A stretch of 64,000 nucleotides of DNA from DATADD01 sp046262355 (GCA_046262355.1 JBHEMX010000099.1:43896-107895); one strand, 5' to 3'; positions 54,889 through 63,232 are shown, numbered from the stretch's first letter. Notes: generated from the letters alone by a model not told the origin. Numbers and translations: made by a program.

Positions 54889-56130
54889 TCAGCGGGACAC
54901 TCGCTCCTCCCAGCCTGGAGCGACGTAGGCGAGCTCGCCCCCGCAGACCACCGCAACCACCGGATCGTGGTCGGGGCGATAGGCGATCTCGTCGATCGTG
55001 GCAAGGTCCAGGATGGCGACGTCGGCGCGCGCTCCGGGGGCCAGCCGCCCGGTGTCGTCGAGACCGAGAGCGAACGCGGCGTTGACGGTGGCGGCGGCGA
55101 GCGCCTCCAGCGGGCGCAGGCCGTAGAGCCGGCACGCGAGCGCGACCACGAACGGCATCGAACGCACCGGCGAGGTTCCGGGGTTGAGGTCCGAGCCGAG
55201 CGCCACGAGCGCGCCCTCATCGAGCAACGACCGCGCCGGGGGCCTCTTGGACTGCCTGAGCGTGAACGTGGCCCCGGGCAGCAGCACGGCCACGGTATCG
55301 GAGCGCGCGATGTCCCCGACGGCATCGCCGGAGGTGTGGTTGAGATGGTCCGCCGTGGCGAAGGCCCAGCGGGCCGCGAAGGCTCCCGCCTGGCCATCGG
55401 CGAGCTGGTCGGCGTGGATCCTCATCCTGAGCCCGAGCGACCCGGCCGCCTCGGCAAGGCGCGCGGCATGCTCGAGGGCGAACGCGATCGACTCGACGTA
55501 TATGTCGCACGCACCGGCGAGATGCTCGCGCGCCACCGCCGGCAGCAACTCCTGCGCGGCGCGCCCGACCCACTCTCCCTGCGACGCGCCCTTCGGCACC
55601 GCGTGAGCGGCAAGACACGTCGCCACGATCTGCTGCGGTACGCGCCGGGCGAGCTCTGCGGCGAGCCGGAGCTGTCGCAGCTCCGCCTCGACCGAGAGGC
55701 CGTAGCCCGACTTGGCCTCGAAGGTGGTCGTGCCCCGCCTCAGCATCTCTGCGGCAAGGCGCTCCGAGAACGCAAGCGCCTCGTCGTCGCGCGCGTCGGC
55801 GAGCATGCGGGCCGAACGGAAGATGCCTCCCTCACGCCGGTGCAGGGTCTCGTACCTCTGTCCCGCGAGGCGCGCCGCATCCTCGTCGGCGCGCCAACCG
55901 AAAAAGGGCAGATGGGTATGCGGGTCGACGAAGCCGGGGACGGCGGTGCATCCCGTCGCGTCCATGACGACTTCGGCGGACGCGGCGTCGCCGACGGACG
56001 CGATCGTGCTGCCATCGCACACGACGGAGGCATGCTCGAGGATCGTCACCGAGCCGAAGGCGTCGCCGCGCACGGGGCCGTCTCCGAAGGCGACCAGCTG
56101 CGCCGCGCCGGTGACGGCGAGCCCGCTCAT
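54889..56130 (-). CDS. hutI: Imidazolonepropionase
   Basis: This 413-residue metal-dependent amidohydrolase opens the imidazolone ring to formiminoglutamate, the third step of the pathway. Motifs: PGFVDPHTHLPFFGWRADED, SGYGLSVEAELRQLR, RMRIHADQLADG, ALGSDLNPGTSP. These are diagnostic for HutI among amidohydrolases. The ATG overlaps the upstream MBL-hydrolase stop by 4 bp (ATGA), so the two are translationally coupled. Confidence 0.94.
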   Translation of the reverse strand: MSGLAVTGAAQLVAFGDGPVRGDAFGSVTILEHASVVCDGSTIASVGDAASAEVVMDATGCTAVPGFVDPHTHLPFFGWRADEDAARLAGQRYETLHRREGGIFRSARMLADARDDEALAFSERLAAEMLRRGTTTFEAKSGYGLSVEAELRQLRLAAELARRVPQQIVATCLAAHAVPKGASQGEWVGRAAQELLPAVAREHLAGACDIYVESIAFALEHAARLAEAAGSLGLRMRIHADQLADGQAGAFAARWAFATADHLNHTSGDAVGDIARSDTVAVLLPGATFTLRQSKRPPARSLLDEGALVALGSDLNPGTSPVRSMPFVVALACRLYGLRPLEALAAATVNAAFALGLDDTGRLAPGARADVAILDLATIDEIAYRPDHDPVVAVVCGGELAYVAPGWEERVSR

Positions 56131-57146
56131 CGATCGCTCGCGCGTCGCGCGCGTCGGGCCTTGCGATAGAGGTCGATCCCATCATCTGAGCGCGCGCGCT
56201 CGATCTCGCCGCGACGCTCGAGGTAGGCGAGATGGGCGAGGGCCTCGCCGAGCGCAAGCCGGCGGTGGAAGTTGAGCAGCGTCGCCCCGAAGATCTCGCG
56301 CGCGATCGCGTCGGCGGACTTGGCCTCGTGGCGGATAACCTGCACGATCGCTCCGAGCCTGCGCTCGTGATGACGCAGCGTCGCCCTCGCCCGCTCCGCC
56401 CCGTCCTCGAAGGGTCTCCCATGACCCGGCAGGACGAGCGCGGGGGCGAGCCTCTCGACGATCTCGAGCGACGCCAGGTAGTCGCCGAGAGGATCCTCCG
56501 AGTCGGGGCCGAAGTCGATGTGCGGAGTCACCGACGGCAGCACATGGTCGCCCGATATCAGGATGCGGTCCTCCTCCGCCCACAGACAGATGTGTGCGCG
56601 CGCGTGCCCGGGGGTGTGGACGACGGTCCACCGACGACCAGCCGCGGTGAAGGGTTCCCCTCCTTCGAGCACCGTGGTTGCGTCGATCAGCCGGGCGATG
56701 TAGCGGCGCCAGTCCTCGAAGCTCGTGAGCTCGTCCAGCTCGTCTTCGGCGATGCCGGCCGCGCCGAGCAGCGCGCGCATGCGCTTGGTCCTGCGCTCGG
56801 GGTTCCTGTAGACGTCGATGTCGCGGCCGGCTGCTCGATGCATCCACAGGTCGCATCCGGATGTATCCACGACGTGCGCCGCCATCCCGTAATGGTCGGC
56901 GTGAGGATGCGTCACGATCAACCTCGTGACCGTGTCCGGTTGGACCGAGCAGATGCCCAGCGCGGCCACGACGTCCGGCCACCCGTGGTCGTTGTCCGTG
57001 GACGGATCGTAGATGCCGCAGTCCACGAGCGTGATCTCGTCGTCCGCCACGAGCAGGTAGGCGTTGACCCTGTTGAGCTCCGCGAAAGGTAGGGGAAGCG
57101 TGAGGCGGAAGATATCGGGCGCGGGCTCGCGCCGCTTGTGATTCAC
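56127..57146 (-). CDS. MBL-fold metallo-hydrolase
   Basis: This 339-residue protein has the metallo-beta-lactamase motif THPHADHYG, then HTPGHARAHICLW, GDHVLPSV and a C-terminal winged or helical extension (ALVLPGHGRPFEDGAERARA then about 80 residues). This layout is typical of Rv-type hydrolases of unknown substrate and glyoxalase II-like proteins. The gene overlaps hutI by 4 bp and may take part in histidine or glyoxal metabolism. The annotated start is GTG. Confidence 0.85.
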   Translation of the reverse strand: MNHKRREPAPDIFRLTLPLPFAELNRVNAYLLVADDEITLVDCGIYDPSTDNDHGWPDVVAALGICSVQPDTVTRLIVTHPHADHYGMAAHVVDTSGCDLWMHRAAGRDIDVYRNPERRTKRMRALLGAAGIAEDELDELTSFEDWRRYIARLIDATTVLEGGEPFTAAGRRWTVVHTPGHARAHICLWAEEDRILISGDHVLPSVTPHIDFGPDSEDPLGDYLASLEIVERLAPALVLPGHGRPFEDGAERARATLRHHERRLGAIVQVIRHEAKSADAIAREIFGATLLNFHRRLALGEALAHLAYLERRGEIERARSDDGIDLYRKARRARRASDR

Positions 57147-57152
57147 GTAGCC

Positions 57153-57362
57153 CTATTCGTGAACGTGCTCCTTGACGAGGAAGGCAACGCGCACGAGGAC
57201 GCGGTAGGTGAGCTCACCGTCCTGCACGAGTCCCTCGATGCGCTCGACCTCGAAGCTCGAGATGCCCCGCAGCGTCAAGCCGGCGCGCCTTATCGCCTGT
57301 TCGACGGCGTCCTCGATGCTCGCACCCGTAGCGGTCAGGTCGATCGACTTCTCAACCGGCAT
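57153..57362 (-). CDS. Dodecin family flavin-binding protein
   Basis: This 69-residue protein matches dodecin, which forms a hollow dodecamer that stores riboflavin or FMN. It starts MPVEKSIDLTATGASIEDAV and ends with the beta-strand pair GELTYRVLVRVAFLVKE. GGGGAG lies before the ATG. It is between the MBL hydrolase and glutamate dehydrogenase genes. Confidence 0.9.
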   Translation of the reverse strand: MPVEKSIDLTATGASIEDAVEQAIRRAGLTLRGISSFEVERIEGLVQDGELTYRVLVRVAFLVKEHVHE

Positions 57363-57454
57363 GGATCTCCCCCATCTCGCCCTCGGTTCCGTGCCGAGTG
57401 GGTGGTGAGTTCCCGTATAGGGATATCTCACCCACCCGGCGCTCGCTGTGGAGA

Positions 57455-58771
57455 CTAGAGGTAACCGCGCAGCTTCGCAGCGTGAGCTACGCGCTCCACC
57501 GCTATGTCGAAGGCCGAGTCGCGCAGCGAGCATGAAGTCTCCTGCGACTTGCTCCACACCTGCTCGCTGCTCCCGGTCATCTTCTTCTCGAGCTCGGCGT
57601 TGACGTCGGTGAGCTCCCAGCGGAACTGCTGGATGTTCTGCACCCACTCGAAGTACGACACGGTGACACCGCCCGCGTTGGCGAGGATGTCGGGGATGAG
57701 CGTGACGCCGCGCTCGTTGAGCGCCTCGTCTGCCGTCGGCGTCGTCGGCCCGTTGGCCGCCTCGACCACCATCTTGGCCTTGACCCGATCCGCGTTCTCG
57801 CTCGTTATCACGCCCTGGATGGCGGCGGGTATCAGGATGTCGCACTCGAGCTCGATGACGTCGTCGTTCGAGATCTCTACGCCGCCCTCGTAGTTGGCCA
57901 CGGACATCGCCTCTTGCTGGTGGCGCGCGACCTTCTCGATGTCGAGCCCCTCGGGGTTGTGCGTACCCCCTCCAACATCGGAGACGGCGATCACCTTGGC
58001 ACCTTGCTCGGCGGCGAGCACCGCCGTCCAGTAGCCGACGTTGCCGAAGCCCTGCACCGCGACGCGCGCGCCTTCGAGCTCCAGTCCGCAGTGCTTCGCC
58101 GACTCGCGCGTGCAGATCACGACGCCTCGCCCCGTCGCTTCCTCCCGCCCCGGCGAGCCGCCGAGCTCCACCGGCTTGCCCGTCACGATGCCCGGCGTGT
58201 GGCCGTACTTGTGCCCGTAGGAATCCATCATCCACGCCATCGTCTGCGCGTTCGTCCCCATATCCGGCGCCGGGATGTCGCGGTTGACGCCGATGATGTA
58301 GGAGATCATGCCGGTGAAGTGGCGCGTGAGACGTTCGCGCTCCGGCTCGGACAGAAGCCCCGGCTCGCACTGGACGCCGCCCTTCGCACCGCCGAAAGGC
58401 ACGTCGATCAGCGCGTTCTTCCACGTCATGAGGGCCGCAAGGGCGCGCACCTCGTCGAGGTCTGCGCTCTGGTGATACCTGATGCCACCCTTGTAGGGTC
58501 CGCGCGCGCCGTTGTGCTGGATGCGGTAACCCCTGTAGACGACCACCTTGCCGTCGTCCATGCGGACGGGGACCTGCACCGAGAGCTCGCGATAGGTGCT
58601 CGCAAGGACCTCCCTCATGTCGTCGTGTAGCTCCAGGCGATCCGCAGCGCGGTGGAAGAAGTAGGTGGCGGCCTCGAACGGCGTCATGTCGTCCGAGGCC
58701 TCCCTCACGCGCGGAGGTGCGCCGACCGCCTCGGTAGAAGCCTCGACCTGCTGTTGCTCGGTATCAGCCAC
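57455..58771 (-). CDS. gdhA: Glutamate dehydrogenase (Glu/Leu/Phe/Val family)
   Basis: This 438-residue oxidoreductase interconverts glutamate and 2-oxoglutarate. The dimerisation/catalytic part has GPYKGGIRYHQSADLDEVRA and the Lys segment VPFGGAKGGVQ. The Rossmann NAD(P) site reads VAVQGFGNVGYWTA. It could consume the glutamate made by the hut pathway 3 kb away. A roughly 20-residue N-terminal tail precedes homology. The annotated start is GTG. Confidence 0.92.
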   Translation of the reverse strand: MADTEQQQVEASTEAVGAPPRVREASDDMTPFEAATYFFHRAADRLELHDDMREVLASTYRELSVQVPVRMDDGKVVVYRGYRIQHNGARGPYKGGIRYHQSADLDEVRALAALMTWKNALIDVPFGGAKGGVQCEPGLLSEPERERLTRHFTGMISYIIGVNRDIPAPDMGTNAQTMAWMMDSYGHKYGHTPGIVTGKPVELGGSPGREEATGRGVVICTRESAKHCGLELEGARVAVQGFGNVGYWTAVLAAEQGAKVIAVSDVGGGTHNPEGLDIEKVARHQQEAMSVANYEGGVEISNDDVIELECDILIPAAIQGVITSENADRVKAKMVVEAANGPTTPTADEALNERGVTLIPDILANAGGVTVSYFEWVQNIQQFRWELTDVNAELEKKMTGSSEQVWSKSQETSCSLRDSAFDIAVERVAHAAKLRGYL

Positions 58772-58846
58772 CGAAGATCAGCCCCCCGTCGCTCGTCGCT
58801 CCCGAGCCTCTACCCAGCCGGCCGGGTCGGCATACCTACGGGTCGG

Positions 58847-59320
58847 TCAGCCGACCTTCTTGCCCGCCCGAGCCGTGGCCCCGCTCGAGCGCGCCTGCGC
58901 CTTCTTCGCCGCCGCCGAGCCTCTGCTGCGAGCCTCCTTGATCGCCGCTGCGCTGCGGGCGCTCGCCGCACGGGTCGTCGCGCCGGCTGCCTTCTTGGTG
59001 GCATCCGCCGCCTTGCGCGTGTTCTTGCGAGCCTTCTTGACCTCGCGCGACTTGGCGAGGGACTTCGCGTCGCTCTGGGTCGTGTCGACCGCCGTCTTGA
59101 CCAGCGCGCCGGCCGCATCGGCCGCCGACTTCACCGCCGTTTGCGCGACCTTGACCGACCGTTTCGTCCTCTTCGCTTCACGGGTCTTGCCGACGCCCTT
59201 CGCGGACTTGCTCGCGGTTTCGGCGGCCTTCTTGCCGGCGTCGCCGAGACTCTTCGCGGCCCTGCGGATCCGCTTGGCCGCCACCGCCCTCTGCTTCGTG
59301 CCCTTCGTCGCTCTGGCCAT
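58847..59320 (-). CDS. Histone H1-like Lys/Ala-rich protein
   Basis: This 157-residue, very basic, low-complexity protein is made of Lys, Ala, Arg, Ser and Thr (KKAAETASKSAKGVGKTR and similar). Its composition matches histone H1 tails and C-terminal extensions of bacterial HU/Hc1-like nucleoid proteins. It would bind DNA or RNA electrostatically. AGGAGG precedes the ATG, supporting translation. The long opposite-strand frames here are composition artefacts. Confidence 0.7.
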   Translation of the reverse strand: MARATKGTKQRAVAAKRIRRAAKSLGDAGKKAAETASKSAKGVGKTREAKRTKRSVKVAQTAVKSAADAAGALVKTAVDTTQSDAKSLAKSREVKKARKNTRKAADATKKAAGATTRAASARSAAAIKEARSRGSAAAKKAQARSSGATARAGKKVG

Positions 59321-59408
59321 GATCGCCTCCTCGTCGGGTTCGTCGAGACTAACGCTTCGACGTCCAGCGGGTCGCCGCGACCGTGACCGTCATGAGAGCG
59401 GAGGAGCA

Positions 59409-59858
59409 CTAGTCGTCGCCGTCGAGCGACGGCAGCTCGAGCCCGGCTGCGGCGAGCAGACCCTTCACCTCGTCCAGACGCCAGCCTCTTTCGCGCAGCT
59501 CGACCACGAGACGCAGCGAGACGTCACTCATCTCCTCCTGCTCGAAAGACTCGTAGCCGTCGAGGAAGCCCCGCGCGTAGTCCCACTTGACGTACTCGTC
59601 GGGATTCGGCTCGAAGGCCGGCTCGTGCACCGGCGACTCGCCCTGCTCGAGGATCTCCTCGAGGTTGCCGGCGAGCAGGTCCCAGGTGAGGTAATGGTCC
59701 TCCTCGCAGTCGGGGCAGTAGAACTCGGTCCCCTTTATGCCCTTGGGGCCGAGCAGCTCCTTGAGCACCTGGACGTCCACGAGGTCCTGCTTGAGCAACT
59801 CCCGTTCCTCCTCATCGAGGGGCTCCTCGCCGTCCGTGTGATCTTCGTGGTCTTCCAT
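59409..59858 (-). CDS. Acidic conserved actinobacterial protein (DUF5319-like)
   Basis: This 149-residue protein has an acidic N-terminus, then LKQDLVDVQVLKELLGPKG and the YCPDCEEDHYLTWDLLAGNL segment with a cysteine pair, then YVKWDYARGFLDG. This is the DUF5319 pattern found throughout actinobacteria, of unknown function. TACGAT lies 6 nt upstream of the ATG, a leaderless arrangement. Confidence 0.8.
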   Translation of the reverse strand: MEDHEDHTDGEEPLDEEERELLKQDLVDVQVLKELLGPKGIKGTEFYCPDCEEDHYLTWDLLAGNLEEILEQGESPVHEPAFEPNPDEYVKWDYARGFLDGYESFEQEEMSDVSLRLVVELRERGWRLDEVKGLLAAAGLELPSLDGDD

Positions 59859-59864
59859 CCCGAC

Positions 59865-59870
59865 ATCGTA
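59865..59870 (-). promoter_or_regulatory. -10 element of the DUF5319-like gene (leaderless type)
   Basis: TACGAT on the reverse strand ends 6 nt before the ATG at 59858, without a Shine-Dalgarno sequence. Confidence 0.45.
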
Positions 59871-59898
59871 AGTCCGCGATCGTTCGGCCGCGACTTCG

Positions 59899-60681
59899 TC
59901 ACCATCTCAGATAGGCATCCAGCAGGGGACGTCCCACGAAGATCGCGAGCACCGTCCCGAGCGCCAGAGAGGGGCCGAACGGGACCTGCGTCTTGCGCCC
60001 TCCGCCTTGCTTCAGGATCGTCACGACTCCGATCACGGAGCCCACGAAGAAGGAGAGGAACATCCCGACCATCACGATGCCCGGCGCGCCGAGGTAGCCG
60101 AGGAAGGTCCCGAGCACGAATGCCAGCTTGACGTCTCCTCCTCCCATCCCTGCCGGATAGATGAACGCCACGAGGAAGATGAAGCCCCCGAAGACCGCCG
60201 CTCCGATCGCGGCACCCTTGAGCCGCTCGAGCTCCCCCCCGGCAAGCGTGACGGCCACCAAGCCGATCCAACCGATCACGAACGCGGGATACACGATCCT
60301 GTTGAGCAGCTTCTTGTGATCGAGGTCTATGACGCTCAAGACCACCAGCGCCCAGAAGAACGCCGCATAGACAAGGGCCGTAAGCGATGCGCCGAACTTG
60401 TACGCCGCGAGCGCGAACAGCAGCGCGGTCGTGAGCTCGACGAGAGGATAGCGAGACGAGATCGCTTGTCCGCAATGACGGCAGCGTCCGCGCTGCACGA
60501 TGTAGCTGATGATGGGGATGTTCTCGCGTGCGGTGATCATGTGATCGCAGCTCGGACAGCGGCTGCGCCCGCCCATCGACTCCCGGCGCGGGACGCGATG
60601 GGCGACCACGCTGCCGAAGCTTCCGAAGACAAGTCCGAGCACGGCGAAGAGGGCTATGACGAAGGCGTCTTGAGCTCCCAC
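59899..60681 (-). CDS. Prepilin peptidase (A24A)
   Basis: This 260-residue membrane protease cleaves and may methylate pre-pilins. The N-terminal cytoplasmic domain has two zinc CxxC pairs (RCPSCDHMI and RCRHCGQ). The catalytic aspartates lie in VIDLDHKKLLNRI and MGGGDVKLAFVLG. Seven to eight membrane segments are present. It is intact although the pilus locus at 42.7-47 kb is ruined, so another substrate or pilus may exist. The GTG start overlaps the GNAT gene by 28 bp and follows GAGGAGGG. Confidence 0.92.
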   Translation of the reverse strand: MGAQDAFVIALFAVLGLVFGSFGSVVAHRVPRRESMGGRSRCPSCDHMITARENIPIISYIVQRGRCRHCGQAISSRYPLVELTTALLFALAAYKFGASLTALVYAAFFWALVVLSVIDLDHKKLLNRIVYPAFVIGWIGLVAVTLAGGELERLKGAAIGAAVFGGFIFLVAFIYPAGMGGGDVKLAFVLGTFLGYLGAPGIVMVGMFLSFFVGSVIGVVTILKQGGGRKTQVPFGPSLALGTVLAIFVGRPLLDAYLRW

Positions 60682-61178
60682 CAGAGCATCCCTCCTCGTG
60701 GTTCAAGCCGGCTCATGCCGGCCCTCTCGAGCACTCGGATCGACCCAACGTTGTCTTCGCGACATTCCGCGACCACCCTCTTGACTCCCTGTGTCCAGCC
60801 CCACCCGAGCAGCCCCTGCACGGCCTCGGTGGCATAGCCGCGGCGCCTGAACGGCGCCTCGATCCCGTAGCCGATCTCGACCGCGCGCGCGGCGTCGGGC
60901 TTGCCCTTGAAACCCACGGAGCCGGCGAGCGCACGCTCATCTCGGGACACGACGAGCCACACCCCCCAGCCGGCGTGCATCTCGTCGTTGGACAGCTGAC
61001 GCACGTAGAAGACAAGGGCATCGCGCAGGTCTGCGGGCGGCCACGTGACGGGGACCTCAACGTCCACGAGCTGCTCGAGTGCGCTCGGAGAGATGAGCGA
61101 GGCGCGCGCGGCGTCGAGCGAGCAAGGGGTGAGCAGCAGGCGGGCGGTGCGGATCTCGGGTACGTTGCCCGGCGTCAC
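60654..61178 (-). CDS. GNAT acetyltransferase (RimJ/RimL-like)
   Basis: This 174-residue GNAT-family enzyme starts IRTARLLLTPCS, has VVSRDERALAGSVGFKG, the acetyl-CoA loop IEAPFRRRGYATEAVQGL and NVGSIRVLERAGM. It probably transfers acetyl to an amine of a small molecule or protein N-terminus; the substrate is unknown. The GTG at 61178 is taken because homology starts 10 residues later. A longer upstream reading is low-complexity. Confidence 0.85.
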   Translation of the reverse strand: MTPGNVPEIRTARLLLTPCSLDAARASLISPSALEQLVDVEVPVTWPPADLRDALVFYVRQLSNDEMHAGWGVWLVVSRDERALAGSVGFKGKPDAARAVEIGYGIEAPFRRRGYATEAVQGLLGWGWTQGVKRVVAECREDNVGSIRVLERAGMSRLEPRGGMLWWELKTPSS

Positions 61179-61292
61179 GAGCGCGCGCGGCCACCGCGCC
61201 GGAGCACCGGCGCCGGCGGGGACGGCACGCCCTTCGAGACCATTGGCAAAAACTATCAACTCGCAAGCCGTCCTTACCGATACAGATCGGGG

Positions 61293-61484
61293 ATGGACCT
61301 CTACCTCTTGAGCTATCGGATCCAACAGCGGCGCTATGAAGTGCCCGCAGAACTTGTCGCCGAGGCGATCCTCGAGCGATCCGGACGCTACCTCGACGAG
61401 CTCATCGTCAGTCCCACAGCCCTCGCACTGGAGCTCGAGGACGGCGGCGGCCGATCACCGTCTCGACCATACGCACGGTCCTGA
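61293..61484 (+). CDS. Short FlgM-like anti-sigma fragment
   Basis: A 63-residue frame reads LLSYRIQQRRYEVPAELVAE followed by AILERSGRYLDELI, resembling the C-terminal sigma28-binding helix of FlgM. The rest of FlgM is missing, and no flagellar gene is nearby. It overlaps the convergent folP 3' end by 77 bp, and its last third is not conserved-looking. It is a short anti-sigma-like protein or a remnant. TTGGCA (61243) is a possible -35. Confidence 0.35.
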   Translation: MDLYLLSYRIQQRRYEVPAELVAEAILERSGRYLDELIVSPTALALELEDGGGRSPSRPYARS

Positions 61485-62244
61485 CCGCCGCCTTTACGTC
61501 GTGCACGCGCACCACCGCCGCTCCCCGTAACACGGACAACCCGACGAGAGCGAGGGTTCCCTCCAGACGTTCGCCGAGGGGAAGACCGAGGCTCTCTCCG
61601 ACGACGTCCTTGCGCGACGGCGCGACGAGAACCGCGCCCGCCACGGCCACGAGCTCGCCGAGGCGGCGCATGATCTCGAGCGAATGGAACGTGGTCTTGC
61701 CGAAGTCGAGCCCTGGGTCCATCACCAGCCGGTCCGGCGCGACGCCGGCCGCTCGCGCCACCGTCTCGAGGCGCCGCCATTCGGCGATCACCGCTTCAAC
61801 GACGTCGCCGTAGCGGGGGCTGCGGGGCCGTCCTCTGATCTGACCACCGTTGTGGGTCAGCACGAGAGCCGTCCCCGCGTCGGCGCACACACCGGCGAGG
61901 TCGGCATCGGCGAGCGCGGTCACGTCGTTGACCCAGGAGGCGCCGGCCTCGAGCGCGCGCCGCGCGACATTCGGTCTGCCGGTCTCGACCGACAGCGGCG
62001 CGCCGGTGCTCCCGCTCAGAGCCGCGATCAAGGGCACGACCCTGTCCAGCTCCTCTCGCTCGGCCACCTCGGCCCCCGGGCCGCCCTTGACGCCGCCGAC
62101 GTCGAGCACATCCGCGCCCTCCTCGACGAGGCCCAGCGCGAAGTCGATGGCCTCGCCGAGGTCCATCCGCCCGCCGTCGTAGAAGGAGTCGGGGGTCCGG
62201 TTGACGATGCCCATGACGAGGCAGCGCCCGGGCGGCGACGTCAC
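61408..62244 (-). CDS. FolP2-type dihydropteroate synthase-like protein
   Basis: This 278-residue TIM-barrel protein is related to dihydropteroate synthase. It keeps VMGIVNRTPDSFYDGG and DPGLDFGKTTFHSLEI, but the pterin/pABA motif GGESTRPG is replaced by GGVKGGPG and the MHxxG motif by THNGG. This pattern is that of mycobacterial FolP2 (Rv1207), which lacks normal synthase activity. The final SRKDVVGESLGLPLGERLEG is also FolP2-like. The GTG start overlaps the EamA transporter stop as GTGA. Confidence 0.8.
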   Translation of the reverse strand: MTSPPGRCLVMGIVNRTPDSFYDGGRMDLGEAIDFALGLVEEGADVLDVGGVKGGPGAEVAEREELDRVVPLIAALSGSTGAPLSVETGRPNVARRALEAGASWVNDVTALADADLAGVCADAGTALVLTHNGGQIRGRPRSPRYGDVVEAVIAEWRRLETVARAAGVAPDRLVMDPGLDFGKTTFHSLEIMRRLGELVAVAGAVLVAPSRKDVVGESLGLPLGERLEGTLALVGLSVLRGAAVVRVHDVKAAVRTVRMVETVIGRRRPRAPVRGLWD

Positions 62245-63146
62245 TCGACGATCTCGGGTACGGCTCGGCGCGCCGTGGTCGTGAGGTAGATGCCGACGAG
62301 GATGGCCGCCCCGCCGGGAAGGACGAGCAGCGACGGCACCTCTTCGAACAAGACGTATGCGAGCGCGGTGGCGATGATCGGCTCGGCCATGATGCTGACC
62401 GACACGGTGGTCGCGTCGATGTCCCTCAGCACGAGGTTGATGACGGTGTGTCCCAGCAGCTGGGGACCGGCCACGATCGCCACTATCACGAGCCACGTCC
62501 TCGCCGACCACCCCCACAGGGGGACGCCTGCGGCGACGCATGCGACCACCAAGAGACCGGCCGAGAAGGCGTAGGTCACGGTGGCGTAGACGACGATGCC
62601 GAGATCGCGCCGTGCGAGGCGGCCGGCGAGGACGTAGCCACCCGCGGTCGCTCCGCCGATGAGCGCGAGGCCGTCTCCGAACGCAGATGATCCGCCGAGA
62701 CCTCCGCCGCCGACGAGAGCCGCTCCGGTCACGGCCAGGGCTATGCCCGTCCAGCCGGACCTCGTCAGACGCTCCCCGAACAGCAGCCAAGCCGCCAGCG
62801 CGACGAACACGGGCGTCGTCGAGACCAAAAGCACCGAGGAGGCAACGGTCGTGAGCTCGAGCGACGTGATCCAGGTGGCGAAGTGAACCGCGAGGAACGC
62901 TCCCGCGATCAACGGCATTCGCAGCGGCGCGCCGTAGGCGCGCTGGGCGCGGAGACGAGCGAACGGCGCGAGCACCGCGGCGCCGGCCGCGCAGCGCCAG
63001 AAGGACAACGCGAGCGGCTCGACCTCCGCGGCGTAGCGGATCAGGATCGCCGAGAGAGACGCGGCGCCGACCCCAACGAGCAGCAACACCCACGAGCGCA
63101 ACTCCGGGCCCTCGCGTGGAACGATCGCCTCGTCGCCGCCCGTCAT
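62241..63146 (-). CDS. EamA/DMT-family transporter
   Basis: This inner-membrane protein of about 301 residues has ten hydrophobic segments in two EamA repeats, the pattern of drug/metabolite transporters such as RhaT or YdcZ. Conserved markers are ILIRYAAEVEPLALSFWR and SVSIMAEPIIATALAYVLF. The substrate is not predictable. The ATG at 63146 is preferred to a GTG 12 nt upstream because that GTG lies inside a TAGTGT -10 element 8 nt before the ATG. Confidence 0.85.
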   Translation of the reverse strand: MTGGDEAIVPREGPELRSWVLLLVGVGAASLSAILIRYAAEVEPLALSFWRCAAGAAVLAPFARLRAQRAYGAPLRMPLIAGAFLAVHFATWITSLELTTVASSVLLVSTTPVFVALAAWLLFGERLTRSGWTGIALAVTGAALVGGGGLGGSSAFGDGLALIGGATAGGYVLAGRLARRDLGIVVYATVTYAFSAGLLVVACVAAGVPLWGWSARTWLVIVAIVAGPQLLGHTVINLVLRDIDATTVSVSIMAEPIIATALAYVLFEEVPSLLVLPGGAAILVGIYLTTTARRAVPEIVE

Positions 63147-63154
63147 GTCGGGTG

Positions 63155-63160
63155 ACACTA
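63155..63160 (-). promoter_or_regulatory. -10 element of the EamA transporter gene (leaderless type)
   Basis: TAGTGT on the reverse strand lies 8 nt before the ATG at 63146 and overlaps the alternative GTG start. It is the same hexamer as at uvrD2 and the mannosidase. Confidence 0.5.
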
Positions 63161-63219
63161 AGACCTCGTTGCGCTCGGGGGACGGCGCGCAAGATGCGAC
63201 GGATCCGGCAACGAACGGG

Positions 63220-63225
63220 TTTAAT
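63220..63225 (+). promoter_or_regulatory. -10 element of the Nudix gene (leaderless type)
   Basis: TTTAAT ends 7 nt before the ATG at 63233 and matches TATAAT at five of six positions. No Shine-Dalgarno sequence follows it. Confidence 0.45.
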
Positions 63226-63232
63226 CGCGCCG

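Noticed and set aside
58665..60131. Forward-strand frame of 488 codons
   Set aside because: It is antisense to the Lys/Ala-rich protein, the DUF5319-like gene and part of the prepilin peptidase. It is Ala/Arg-rich without motifs.
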